Positions 34,815-43,055 of a stretch of 64,000 nt of DNA are shown here, in pieces; position 1 is the stretch's first letter, and each line of letters starts with the position of its first letter. The notes beneath the pieces are model-generated. The model worked only from the letters and a program-made list of their open reading frames with translations, made no database searches and was not told where the DNA came from. The stretch is from NCBI GenBank assembly GCA_945881885.1, contig CAMCVI010000007.1:62001-126000 (forward strand). Reading direction: 5' to 3'. Both the position numbers and the translations under genes were made by a program. This DNA comes from Chryseobacterium gleum. Its GTDB lineage: Bacteria > Bacteroidota > Bacteroidia > Flavobacteriales > Flavobacteriaceae.

Positions 34815-36653
34815 TTAAAAATTTTTATCTAATTCTTCTGTGGTTAATGTAATAAATATAGGTTTTTGAAACGGCGAAACATTTGGTTCTTTGCAGGCAA
34901 ACAAGCCATTTACAATATTTTCTAATTCTATGGTATTTAGATATTTTCCTGATTTAATCGCGACACTTTTGGCAATAAATTTAGCAATACTATCACTCAA
35001 TGAAAAACTATCTTCTGGTAAATTTTCTTGCAAATTATAAATCAAATCGTGTAAAATCTCAATTACATTTAAATCCGAAATTTGGGCTGGTAAACCCGAA
35101 ATAATTACCTCATCCAATCCCATTTTTTCAAAAGCAAAACCTATACCTTCTAAATTAGGTTGAATTTCTTTTAAATACATCATCTCATCTCTAGAAAACT
35201 TAATTTCCAAAGGAAACAATAACTGCTGACTTGAGGCTTGATGAATGGTAATATTAGTTAAAAATTGTTCATATAAGATACGTTGATGTGCTCTATTTTG
35301 ATGAATAACTAATAATCCAGATTTGATACTATTGATAATATATTTTCTGTTGAATTGATAGATTAAAGTCTGACTTTCTGTCGATTTATCATCAAATAAT
35401 TTACTGGCTACTAAATTTGTCTCAAAATAATCATTTGAAACTTCGGTGGCATCTTGTTTTAAATTGGTATATAAACTTTCCCAATGAGGTTGCGCTGATT
35501 TACTTTTTTCATAAGAAGGCGAAGCCGAATATTTTTTAGTTTCAGATTCAAAGGGATTAAAAGATCGATCCACCTGAATGGTTGGTGAACCTAACGTTTT
35601 ATCTTTGTAATCATAAGGAACATCTAAATTAGCATCTCTCTCAAAATCGAGTATTGGCGCTACATTAAACATCCCTAAACTGTGTTTCACTGTGGCACGT
35701 AAAATAGCGTATAACGCTTGTTCATCGTCAAATTTTACTTCTGTTTTTGTGGGATGTATGTTAATATCAATAGTATGTGGCGGTACTTCTAAAAATAAGA
35801 AATAACTGGGTTGATTATTGTCTCGCAACAAGCCATCAAAAGCATTCATGATAGCATGATGCAAAAATGGACTTCGTATAAATCTATTATTGACTAGAAA
35901 AAATTGTTCTGTTCTGTTTTTCTTTGCAAATTCGGGCTTTCCTACAAAACCACTAATTTTCAAAATCTCAGTTTCTTCTGTTACAGGAACTAATTTTTCA
36001 TTTGTTTTACCACCGAAAATATTTACAATTCGCTGCCGATAATTAGAACTTGGTAAATTAAACACTTCACTTCCATTACTAATCATCGTAAAACTGATGT
36101 TAGGATGCGCCAAAGCTACGCGTTCAAACTCGTCAATAACATGTTTCAATTCGATATTATCCGATTTTAAAAAATTTCTACGAGCAGGAATATTGAAAAA
36201 TAAATTTTTTACTAGAAATGAAGTTCCTTTTGGTAAAACGGCCACATCTTGTGTAATCACTTTACTTCCTTCAATGATGATATGAATACCTAATTCTTCT
36301 TGATCTTGCTTGGTTTTTAATTCTACGTGAGCAACTGCTGCAATTGACGCTAAAGCTTCTCCACGAAATCCTTTTGTATGTAAAGCAAATAAATCTTCCG
36401 CATGACGGATTTTAGAAGTCGCATGACGTTCAAAACACAATCGGGCATCTGTTACGTTCATTCCTAAGCCATTATCAATGACTTGAATTAGCGTTTTTCC
36501 AGCATCTTTTACGATAAGTTTAATTTCGGTTGCCTTTGCATCAACGGCATTTTCAATCAACTCTTTAACTACAGAAGCCGGTCGTTGCACCACTTCTCCA
36601 GCAGCAATTTGATTGGCTACATGATCAGGTAATAATTGAATAATTCCAGACAT
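34815..36653 (-). CDS. mutL: DNA mismatch repair protein MutL, endonuclease motif degenerate
   Basis: 612 residues. The N-terminal GHKL ATPase is intact (ENAVDAKAT, IDNGLGM, TKGFRGEALASI). In the C-terminal dimerisation domain the canonical endonuclease motif DQHAxxER is replaced by HQNRAHQRILYE (451-462), and the zinc-site motif C-P-H-G-R-P reads SPFQKP near the end. The metal-binding aspartate, histidine and glutamate are thus changed, so nicking activity is doubtful. MutL otherwise coordinates MutS with downstream repair. It heads the operon with the two rhomboids and EEP gene, with a -7 box at 36687-36694. Confidence 0.96.
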   Translation of the reverse strand: MSGIIQLLPDHVANQIAAGEVVQRPASVVKELIENAVDAKATEIKLIVKDAGKTLIQVIDNGLGMNVTDARLCFERHATSKIRHAEDLFALHTKGFRGEALASIAAVAHVELKTKQDQEELGIHIIIEGSKVITQDVAVLPKGTSFLVKNLFFNIPARRNFLKSDNIELKHVIDEFERVALAHPNISFTMISNGSEVFNLPSSNYRQRIVNIFGGKTNEKLVPVTEETEILKISGFVGKPEFAKKNRTEQFFLVNNRFIRSPFLHHAIMNAFDGLLRDNNQPSYFLFLEVPPHTIDINIHPTKTEVKFDDEQALYAILRATVKHSLGMFNVAPILDFERDANLDVPYDYKDKTLGSPTIQVDRSFNPFESETKKYSASPSYEKSKSAQPHWESLYTNLKQDATEVSNDYFETNLVASKLFDDKSTESQTLIYQFNRKYIINSIKSGLLVIHQNRAHQRILYEQFLTNITIHQASSQQLLFPLEIKFSRDEMMYLKEIQPNLEGIGFAFEKMGLDEVIISGLPAQISDLNVIEILHDLIYNLQENLPEDSFSLSDSIAKFIAKSVAIKSGKYLNTIELENIVNGLFACKEPNVSPFQKPIFITLTTEELDKNF

Positions 36654-36686
36654 TAATCTGTTTTGATTTTGATTTTGGTAATGTTA

Positions 36687-36694
36687 CAAATTTA
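36687..36694 (-). promoter_or_regulatory. -7 box for mutL operon
   Basis: On the minus strand this reads TAAATTTG, a perfect TAnnTTTG, 33 bases before the mutL start. Confidence 0.5.
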
Positions 36695-36775
36695 AGAAAT
36701 TAAAAACTTATTTTTAGTTCTCAAAAATTACAAAATGTAAAAGTTAATAACAAAATACTTCTTTATAAAATAAAA

Positions 36776-36809
36776 AATCACATCCTTCCATGAATGGAAA
36801 CCTGTGATT
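36776..36809 (-). terminator. Terminator after ribH
   Basis: The outer stem AATCACA (36776-36782) pairs with TGTGATT (36803-36809). An inner 5-bp hairpin TTCCA/TGGAA lies inside a small symmetrical internal loop. A U-rich tract follows on the minus strand. It lies 25 bases after the ribH stop. Confidence 0.75.
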
Positions 36810-36834
36810 ATAATTTATTTGATTTTACTAGAAT

Positions 36835-37323
36835 TTAGTATCTTTTATTCAATTCTATCATTTTAATAGCGGCAATTGCTGCTTCAATTCCTTTATTTCC
36901 ATGTTTTCCTCCGCTTCTATCGATAGATTGTTGCATAGTATTATCTGTTAAAACACAAAAAATAGTAGGCACATCATACAATAAATTTAAATCTTTCATG
37001 CCTTGGGTTACACCTTCACAAACAAATTCAAAATGCATGGTTTCACCTTTAATTACGCAACCAATAACAATTACAGCATCTAGCTCCAACTTTTCGTGCA
37101 TTTGTCGGGCGCCAAAAATTAATTCAAAACTTCCTGGAACATTCCAACGGTCTATATTTTCTGGTAATGCGCCACAATCTGATAAAGCGGTAACAACGCC
37201 TTTATACAAACCTTCTGTAACGTTTTCATTCCATTCTGAAACAACAATCCCAAACCGAAAATCTTTCGCGTTTGGGATTGTGTTTTTATCGTATTGAGAT
37301 AAATTTTTATTTTCGGTTGCCAT
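36835..37323 (-). CDS. ribH: 6,7-dimethyl-8-ribityllumazine synthase
   Basis: 162 residues, full length. It condenses 5-amino-6-ribitylaminouracil with dihydroxybutanone phosphate in the penultimate step of riboflavin synthesis and forms icosahedral or pentameric shells. Motifs: VVSEWNENVTEGLYKG, VPGSFELIFGA, GCVIKGETMHFEFVC (with the catalytic His) and GKHGNKGIEAA. The start overlaps the stop of the TPR gene by one base (TAATG), so the two are co-translated. No FMN riboswitch is seen upstream, and other rib genes are not in this window. Confidence 0.97.
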   Translation of the reverse strand: MATENKNLSQYDKNTIPNAKDFRFGIVVSEWNENVTEGLYKGVVTALSDCGALPENIDRWNVPGSFELIFGARQMHEKLELDAVIVIGCVIKGETMHFEFVCEGVTQGMKDLNLLYDVPTIFCVLTDNTMQQSIDRSGGKHGNKGIEAAIAAIKMIELNKRY

Positions 37324-38117
37324 TATTTTTCCAATGATGCAATTAAAATATCAACTGTACTTCCTTCTTGAGAAGTTTCATATTTTTCTTTTATCGTTTT
37401 TAAATAACCTAACGCTTCATCATTTCTCTTTAAAACAATTGCCATATTGGCTGCTTTTAATAAAAATCTTGGTGTTACAAAATCATTTTCATCTGCATTT
37501 GCAGCTTCAATGTATAATTTTAAAGCTTCTTCATTGTTATTTAACTCTGCATTTGCGTCACCTTTTGCGCCAATTGCCAAAGCATGTAAATTTTGCTCTT
37601 TTGTTGAAAAATTATCTAAATGCTCAATTGCTTTTTTAAAGTCTTTCAAATGTAAACAAGCCATTCCTGCAGAATACTCTGCTAAATTAGCGGCTTTTGT
37701 ACCTGCATATTCTGAAATGATTCCTTCAAAACCTAATTTACCTTCACCACCTTTTAAAGACAATTTAAATAAAGAATCTTGTTTTTCTGTAGCATCAACC
37801 GCTTTTTGAAAATACATTTGTGCTTGATTCATTTCTTTAAATGCTTCTTCTTGGCTTGGCGTTGCAATGTATTTATCGTATAAGATATATCCTAAAGTAG
37901 CAACTGCTACTGCTAAAATTACGCCTAATATTGCTTTTTGGTTTTTAATAACCCATTCTTCGGTTTTATTTGCTGTTTCATCTAATGTATTAAAAACACC
38001 AGCAGTAGTACTATCTTTTTCGTTTACATTTATGTCATCTACACTTGTATCAAATGCAGGATCTTTTTCTACTTCAGGTTTTGGTGATTTATAACCTCTT
38101 TTATTATATGTTGCCAT
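37323..38117 (-). CDS. Single-pass membrane TPR protein (YfgM-like)
   Basis: 264 residues. An acidic, Asn-rich N-terminus (1-57) leads to one membrane helix (about 63-82, AILGVILAVAVATLGYILY). The periplasmic part carries TPR-like helical repeats (AEYSAGMACLHLKDFKKAIEHLD and ALKLYIEAANADENDF). This layout matches YfgM-type proteins that work with periplasmic chaperones at the Sec translocon; that role is inferred. It is the first gene of a two-gene operon with ribH, with a -7 box at 38142-38149. It diverges from recF. Confidence 0.8.
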   Translation of the reverse strand: MATYNKRGYKSPKPEVEKDPAFDTSVDDINVNEKDSTTAGVFNTLDETANKTEEWVIKNQKAILGVILAVAVATLGYILYDKYIATPSQEEAFKEMNQAQMYFQKAVDATEKQDSLFKLSLKGGEGKLGFEGIISEYAGTKAANLAEYSAGMACLHLKDFKKAIEHLDNFSTKEQNLHALAIGAKGDANAELNNNEEALKLYIEAANADENDFVTPRFLLKAANMAIVLKRNDEALGYLKTIKEKYETSQEGSTVDILIASLEK

Positions 38118-38141
38118 TGAACTAAAATTTTATTAGAAATG

Positions 38142-38149
38142 CAAAAATA
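38142..38149 (-). promoter_or_regulatory. -7 box for TPR-ribH operon
   Basis: On the minus strand this reads TATTTTTG, a perfect TAnnTTTG, 24 bases before the TPR gene start. Confidence 0.45.
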
Positions 38150-38203
38150 TACTTTTTATTTAAATTTAAAAGTTCTTTTATTTATATTTTTAAAAATTGA
38201 ACT

Positions 38204-38211
38204 TACATTTG
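38204..38211 (+). promoter_or_regulatory. -7 box for recF
   Basis: TACATTTG matches TAnnTTTG 41 bases before the GTG start at 38253. A transcript from here cannot include the in-frame ATG at 38139, which supports the GTG start. Confidence 0.5.
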
Positions 38212-38252
38212 TACTCGAAAGTGTAATTTTCGATACTTTTTACCGAAAAAAC

Positions 38253-39332
38253 GTGATTTTAAAAAAACTATCTTTACTTAATTATAAGAACATTGCAGAG
38301 AATTCTTTTGAATTTGAAAGCAAAATAAATGCTATTGTAGGAAAAAACGGCATTGGTAAAACCACAATTTTGGATGCAATTTATCATTTAGCAGTTGGAA
38401 AAAGTTATTTTAATCCACTTTCTACACAAAATATCAAACATGGTGAGGAGTTTTTTGTAATTGATGGCTTGTTTGAAAAAGAAAATCGTACCGAACAAAT
38501 TATATGTAGTTACAAGAAAGCGCAAAAAAAGATATTAAAACGGAACGGAAAAATTTACGAGAAATTTTCAGAACATATTGGATTAATTCCTATTGTGATT
38601 ATTTCACCTAGCGATACAGATTTGATTATTGAAGGAAGCGAAACCCGAAGAAAATTTATTGATAATGTCATTTCTACTTTTGATGCGTCGTATTTGAATA
38701 CTTTAATTAACTACCAAAAAACACTACAACAAAGAAATGCTTTATTAAAATACTTTGCATTAAATCAGGTTTTTGATGCTGATAATTTGAATATTTATAA
38801 CGAACAATTATCGAGATTTGGACAACAAATTTTCTCTAAAAGAAAGGATTTTTTAGAAAAATTTATTCCTGTTTTTCAAGAATTATACGAGGTCATTTCT
38901 GAAAATGCTGAAAAAGTAACTATTGAATATGAAAGTCAACTTCATGAATACAATTTGGAGACCTTACTAGTTCAAAATCTTCAAAAAGATAGAATTACTC
39001 AATATACCACTTGCGGTATTCATAAAGATGATGTTTTATTCAATATTGCAGGTTTTCCTGTTAAAAAATTTGGATCGCAAGGCCAACAAAAATCATTTTT
39101 AATTGCTTTGAAATTAGCGCAGTTTGATTTCATTAAAAAACATACAAAAACATTGCCGATTTTACTTTTTGATGATATCTTTGATAAATTAGATGCGTTT
39201 AGAGTGCAACAAATTGTAAATATGGTAAATAATGATGTTTTTGGACAAATTTTTATTTCCGACACGCATCCAGAAAGAACTGAAAACATTATAAAACAAA
39301 CACATAAAAGTTATAAAATATTTAATATCTAG
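38253..39332 (+). CDS. recF: DNA replication/repair protein RecF (GTG start)
   Basis: 359 residues from GTG 38253. RecF is an SMC-like ATPase that helps load RecA at single-strand gaps. Walker A is GKNGIGKTT; signature and Walker B regions are [21 protein letters not shown] and [17 protein letters not shown]. The frame extends 38 codons further to an ATG at 38139, but that stretch is hydrophobic, unlike any RecF, and lies upstream of the -7 box. The GTG gives [13 protein letters not shown], which fits the usual [13 protein letters not shown] opening and normal length. The gene stands alone. Confidence 0.95.
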   Translation: MILKKLSLLNYKNIAENSFEFESKINAIVGKNGIGKTTILDAIYHLAVGKSYFNPLSTQNIKHGEEFFVIDGLFEKENRTEQIICSYKKAQKKILKRNGKIYEKFSEHIGLIPIVIISPSDTDLIIEGSETRRKFIDNVISTFDASYLNTLINYQKTLQQRNALLKYFALNQVFDADNLNIYNEQLSRFGQQIFSKRKDFLEKFIPVFQELYEVISENAEKVTIEYESQLHEYNLETLLVQNLQKDRITQYTTCGIHKDDVLFNIAGFPVKKFGSQGQQKSFLIALKLAQFDFIKKHTKTLPILLFDDIFDKLDAFRVQQIVNMVNNDVFGQIFISDTHPERTENIIKQTHKSYKIFNI

Positions 39333-39348
39333 TTTATTTTTCTAGAAA

Positions 39349-39372
39349 GTTAGATCGATAGATAATTAGATT
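39349..39372. repeat. 8-base-period intergenic repeat after recF
   Basis: Three 8-base units with core TTAGAT or ATAGAT (GTTAGATC, GATAGATA, ATTAGATT) start 16 bases after the recF stop. Weaker 8-base units continue to about 39396. Confidence 0.5.
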
Positions 39373-39425
39373 GTTACACCATAAACGAATCAACAAAAAA
39401 TAAATAAATAACATATTTTAATAAA

Positions 39426-40115
39426 ATGAAAAAAATAAAATCAATTATCGCAATAGCAATTATTACATTATCAATAAGTTGCACCAATAGCCAAAATTTC
39501 AAAAGTGTTACTGCTTCAGAATTTAAAGGCGAAATTATTAAAACAAACGACGCACAAATTTTAGATGTTAGAACACCAGGAGAATATGCAAACGGTAAAA
39601 TTGCAGATGCCAAAAACGTGGATTGGAACGGTGATTCTTTTGATACTCAAGTAGCCAATTTAGACAAATCAAAACCCGTTTTTGTATATTGCTTAAGCGG
39701 CGGAAGAAGTAAAAAAGCTGCCAATCATTTAGTGAAATTAGGTTTTAAAAACATTATCGAATTAGATGGCGGTTACATGGCCTGGGAAAAGGCAAATCCA
39801 AAAACCAGCGCAAGTTGGTCTGGAATGACTTTGGAAGACTACAACAAATTAATGATTTCCCATAAAACAGTTGTAATAGATTTTTACGCAGAATGGTGTG
39901 GTCCATGTAAAAAAATGTCGCCATATTTAGATAAAATAAGTAAAGAAATGTCTGATAAAGTAATTGTTAACCGCATTGATGCTGATCAAAACAAATCATT
40001 ATTTAACGCATTAGGTTACCAAGGTTTACCAGTAATTATTGTAATTAAAAACGGAAAACAAACGTTCTTTAAAAACGAATTTGTTAGCGAAGAAGAATTG
40101 AGAAAAGCTTTATAA
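39426..40115 (+). CDS. Rhodanese-thioredoxin fusion lipoprotein
   Basis: 229 residues. A lipoprotein signal (LSISCT, Cys19) is followed by a rhodanese domain (about 25-125) with active Cys89 in the loop CLSGGRS, and a thioredoxin domain (about 128-229) with WCGPC (157-161) and cis-proline GLPV. It probably sits on the periplasmic face or outer membrane and handles sulfane sulfur or disulfides; the fusion suggests that persulfide on the rhodanese is reduced by the linked thioredoxin. That coupling is an inference. It is followed by murB after a gap of exactly ten 7-base units. Confidence 0.92.
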   Translation: MKKIKSIIAIAIITLSISCTNSQNFKSVTASEFKGEIIKTNDAQILDVRTPGEYANGKIADAKNVDWNGDSFDTQVANLDKSKPVFVYCLSGGRSKKAANHLVKLGFKNIIELDGGYMAWEKANPKTSASWSGMTLEDYNKLMISHKTVVIDFYAEWCGPCKKMSPYLDKISKEMSDKVIVNRIDADQNKSLFNALGYQGLPVIIVIKNGKQTFFKNEFVSEEELRKAL

Positions 40116-40185
40116 AAAATAAGTAAAAGTAAAAGAAACAAGTAAAAACTTTTCACTATTCACTAATTACTATTCACTTAAAAAT
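40116..40185. repeat. Gap of exactly ten 7-base units between rhodanese-thioredoxin gene and murB
   Basis: The 70 bases between the stop (40115) and the murB ATG (40186) divide into ten heptamers. The first half is purine-rich (AGTAAAA-like) and the second half repeats TATTCAC-like units (TTTTCAC, TATTCAC, TAATTAC, TATTCAC). The two halves are partly complementary and could pair. Confidence 0.75.
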
Positions 40186-41199
40186 ATGAATATCATACAA
40201 CAACAATCGTTAAAAAAATACAACACCTTTGGCATTGAAGCTTTTGCAACTGAATTTTGCGAGGTAAATTCAATTAACGGTTTAGCAAACGTTTTAAAAG
40301 AAAACCAACAAAGAAAACTCTTTATTTTAGGTGGTGGAAGTAACATGCTTTTAACTCAAAATATCGATGCTTTAGTGTTACATATTAACAATAAAGGCAT
40401 TGAAGTGGTTAATGAAAATGACGATTTTGTTTGGGTAAAAGGAAATGCAGGAGAGAACTGGCACGAATTTGTCCTGTTTTGTATCAAACACAATTATGGC
40501 GGTATTGAAAATTTATCTTTAATTCCGGGAAATCTTGGTGCCACTCCAATTCAAAATATTGGTGCTTATGGCGTTGAAATTAAAGACACATTTGTTTCTT
40601 GTGAAGCGATGAAAATTGACACACAAGAAATTTCCACTTTTGATAAAAATGCTTGTAAATTTGGTTATAGAGAAAGCGTTTTTAAGTCCGATTTGAAAAA
40701 CCAATATGTAATTGTATCAGTTATTTTTAAACTAACCAAAAAGAATCACAAACTAAATACATCTTATGGCGCTATTGATGTAGAATTAGAAAATATGGGC
40801 ATCAAAAACCCAACGATTCAAGATGTAAGTCGAGCAGTAATCGCCATTCGTGAAAGCAAATTACCGAATCCGAAAGAGTTAGGAAATAGTGGAAGTTTCT
40901 TTAAAAATCCAATTGTTCCAATCGAAATTTACGAAAAAGCTAAAGCGAATTTTCCAGATATGCCACATTATCCAGTTTCGGAAACACTTGTAAAAGTGCC
41001 TGCTGGTTGGCTAATTGAGCAAGCAGGTTTTAAAGGCAAACGTTTTGGTGATGCTGGAATTCACACCAAACAAGCTTTAGTTTTAGTCAATTACGGAAAC
41101 GCAACAGGAAATGAAATCTGGAACGTTGCGCAAAATATCCAAAAAACTATTTTTGAAAAATACGGAATTAGCATTGAAGCAGAAGTAAATGTGATTTAA
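40186..41199 (+). CDS. murB: UDP-N-acetylmuramate dehydrogenase MurB
   Basis: 337 residues. It reduces UDP-GlcNAc-enolpyruvate to UDP-MurNAc with NADPH and FAD in peptidoglycan synthesis. Motifs: FILGGGSNML (FAD site), LSLIPGNLGATPIQNIGAYGVEI, FGYRESVFK, and NSGSFFKNP with the catalytic Ser, as in type I MurB. The start MNIIQQQSLKKYNTFGI is usual for the family. It is preceded by a 70-base heptamer array and followed by three perfect TTTACGA repeats. The next gene, a glycosyltransferase, is 88 bases away on the same strand. Confidence 0.96.
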   Translation: MNIIQQQSLKKYNTFGIEAFATEFCEVNSINGLANVLKENQQRKLFILGGGSNMLLTQNIDALVLHINNKGIEVVNENDDFVWVKGNAGENWHEFVLFCIKHNYGGIENLSLIPGNLGATPIQNIGAYGVEIKDTFVSCEAMKIDTQEISTFDKNACKFGYRESVFKSDLKNQYVIVSVIFKLTKKNHKLNTSYGAIDVELENMGIKNPTIQDVSRAVIAIRESKLPNPKELGNSGSFFKNPIVPIEIYEKAKANFPDMPHYPVSETLVKVPAGWLIEQAGFKGKRFGDAGIHTKQALVLVNYGNATGNEIWNVAQNIQKTIFEKYGISIEAEVNVI

Positions 41200-41227
41200 T
41201 TTACGATTTACGATTTACGATTTGTAA
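41200..41227. repeat. TTTACGA heptamers directly after murB stop
   Basis: Three perfect TTTACGA units begin at the first base after the TAA, with a fourth degenerate unit TTTGTAA. The same unit in the same orientation follows argS (16802-16822). Confidence 0.8.
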
Positions 41228-41287
41228 AAAATTAAACTTGAATCTTTAAACAAATAAGCCTAAATTTGGGCAACTTTTTAAACGAAC

Positions 41288-42403
41288 ATGGAAACAACAT
41301 TATACATACTATTTATTGCATTTTTAGGTTTTTTTGTCATTCAATTCTTGTACCAATCGTTTGTTTTTAGTCGTTTTTCGTTAGTAAAACCTAAGAAAGA
41401 AACCACAAAAAGCGTCCCTGTTTCAGTCATTGTTTGGGCAAAAAATGAATATGAAAATTTATTGAAACAACTACCTGTTTTAGTTTCTCAAAATTATCCA
41501 AATTACGAATTGGTACTTATTGATGATGCTTCAAATGACGAAACTTTAGATTTATTTGAAGAATACGAAAAGAAATATTCTTTTGTTAGATTAGTAAAAG
41601 TAATTAACAATGAAGCCTTTTGGGGAAACAAAAAATTTGCATTAACCTTAGGAATAAAAGCTGCAAAAAACGAATATTTATTATTCACAGATGCCGATTG
41701 TTGTCCAGCTTCTGAAAACTGGATTTCTGAAATGACTTGCCATTTTTCGATCAAAAAAACAATTGTTTTAGGATATGGCGCTTACAATAAAATTAAAGGT
41801 TCTGTATTAAATAAAATTATTCGTTTTGACGCCGTTGTTGCTGCCATTCAATATTTGTCTTGGGCAAAAATTGGAAAACCTTATATGGGTATAGGAAGAA
41901 ATATGGCCTATAAAAAATCCGAATTTTTTAACGTTAATGGATTTATCAATCACATCAAAGTACGCTCAGGCGAAGATGATTTATTTATTAATGAAGCCGC
42001 AAATAAAGCAAATACCACAATTTGTAACAGCCCTGAAAGTTTTACTTATTGTGAACCTAAGACTACTTTCAAAGATTGGATGAATCAGAAAAGAAAGGAA
42101 ACTTCTACTAAAAAATTTTATAAAGATTTTGATAAAATACAATTAAATTTATATTTTATTTCACAATTATGTTGTCTCATTTTAGGTATAATTTTACTAT
42201 CTTTCCAATATAATTTGATAATTGTATCAAGTGTTTTAGGCTTTCGGTATGTTTTTAATTGGATTGTTTTTGGTTACGGAGCAGCTAAATTAAAAGAGAA
42301 AGACATCATTTTATGGTATCCAATTTTTGAAATTATTTTATTAATAACTCAAATTAGAGTGGCTTTCACCAATTTAATATTCAAACCCGAACATTGGAAA
42401 TAA
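41288..42403 (+). CDS. Family 2 glycosyltransferase, membrane-bound
   Basis: 371 residues. An N-terminal membrane helix (about 4-24) precedes a GT2 domain: SVIVWAKNEYENL, LVLIDDASNDET, FTDADCCPASENW (the DxD region) and GEDDLFI. Two or three C-terminal helices (about 290-365) follow. Such enzymes use nucleotide sugars on the cytoplasmic face to build envelope glycans or lipids; acceptor and sugar are unknown. A Cys-rich DADCC replaces the usual D-x-D context but keeps the aspartates. Its stop overlaps the start of the sigma factor gene by 10 bases. Confidence 0.9.
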   Translation: METTLYILFIAFLGFFVIQFLYQSFVFSRFSLVKPKKETTKSVPVSVIVWAKNEYENLLKQLPVLVSQNYPNYELVLIDDASNDETLDLFEEYEKKYSFVRLVKVINNEAFWGNKKFALTLGIKAAKNEYLLFTDADCCPASENWISEMTCHFSIKKTIVLGYGAYNKIKGSVLNKIIRFDAVVAAIQYLSWAKIGKPYMGIGRNMAYKKSEFFNVNGFINHIKVRSGEDDLFINEAANKANTTICNSPESFTYCEPKTTFKDWMNQKRKETSTKKFYKDFDKIQLNLYFISQLCCLILGIILLSFQYNLIIVSSVLGFRYVFNWIVFGYGAAKLKEKDIILWYPIFEIILLITQIRVAFTNLIFKPEHWK

Positions 42404-42957
42404 AACAAGAAAAAATACTTAATAACATTCAAAAAGCAAAACTAGGCAATCAAGTAGCTTTTACTTTTCTTCTCGATTTTTATTGGAATGAAGTGTATGG
42501 TTATATGCTAAAACGTACTGAAAACGAAACCGATACGGAAGATATCGTAATAGAAACATTTGCCAAAGCATTTGATAAAATAAGCACTTACAATCCTGAA
42601 TTTGGATTCAACACTTGGTTAATTGCCATAGCAAAAAATGCACATATTGATTTGCTTCGCAAAAAAAAATCTACTCTATTTTTAGAAATTACAAACGAGG
42701 AAGATGGCTTGGCCAATCAAGTTTTAGATAATACTCCAACAATTGAAGATATATTGATTACCGAACAAAACCTGTCGCAATTGTTACAACAAATTAAACA
42801 ATTAAAACCTGCTTACCAAGAAGTGATTCAACTTCGCTACTTTCAAGAAATGAGTTACCAAGACATGGCGGAACAATTGAACGAACCACTAAACAATATC
42901 AAAATAAAACTACTTCGTGCTAAAAAATTATTAGCGGAAATTATTAGCAATAAATAA
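42394..42957 (+). CDS. ECF-type RNA polymerase sigma factor (TTG start)
   Basis: 187 residues. Sigma region 2 (VAFTFLLDFYWNEVYGYMLKRTENETDTEDIVIETFAKAF) and region 4 (YQEVIQLRYFQEMSYQDMAEQL, with LRAKKLL) define a group 4 sigma factor. The only start fitting the family length is TTG at 42394, inside the last codons of the glycosyltransferase; no ATG occurs before the conserved part. The 10-base overlap implies translational coupling. No anti-sigma gene follows; the next gene is tonB after 98 bases. The regulon is unknown. Confidence 0.9.
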   Translation: MEIKQEKILNNIQKAKLGNQVAFTFLLDFYWNEVYGYMLKRTENETDTEDIVIETFAKAFDKISTYNPEFGFNTWLIAIAKNAHIDLLRKKKSTLFLEITNEEDGLANQVLDNTPTIEDILITEQNLSQLLQQIKQLKPAYQEVIQLRYFQEMSYQDMAEQLNEPLNNIKIKLLRAKKLLAEIISNK

Positions 42958-42992
42958 CAATAAATCATTCGTTTAGTCAAATAACTGTTTTT

Positions 42993-43010
42993 TTGGCACG
43001 ATTATTTCAT
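42993..43010 (+). promoter_or_regulatory. Sigma-54-like -24/-12 site upstream of tonB gene
   Basis: TTGGCACG-ATTA-TTTCAT resembles the sigma-54 consensus TGGCACG-N4-TTGCA, with the -24 GG and spacing exact and one mismatch in the -12 GC (TC instead). It lies 46 bases before the tonB start. Functional status is unproven. Confidence 0.45.
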
Positions 43011-43055
43011 ATAGTTTAAATTATACACAATTTGTAATTTTTAAAACTATATATT

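Noticed and set aside
33251..36653. mutL-rhomboid-rhomboid-EEP as a new defence or repair system
   Set aside because: This is a common gene order in flavobacteria; the order alone does not show a shared function.
38139..38252. N-terminal extension of recF from ATG 38139
   Set aside because: The extension is hydrophobic and unlike RecF, and the -7 box at 38204-38211 lies inside it.
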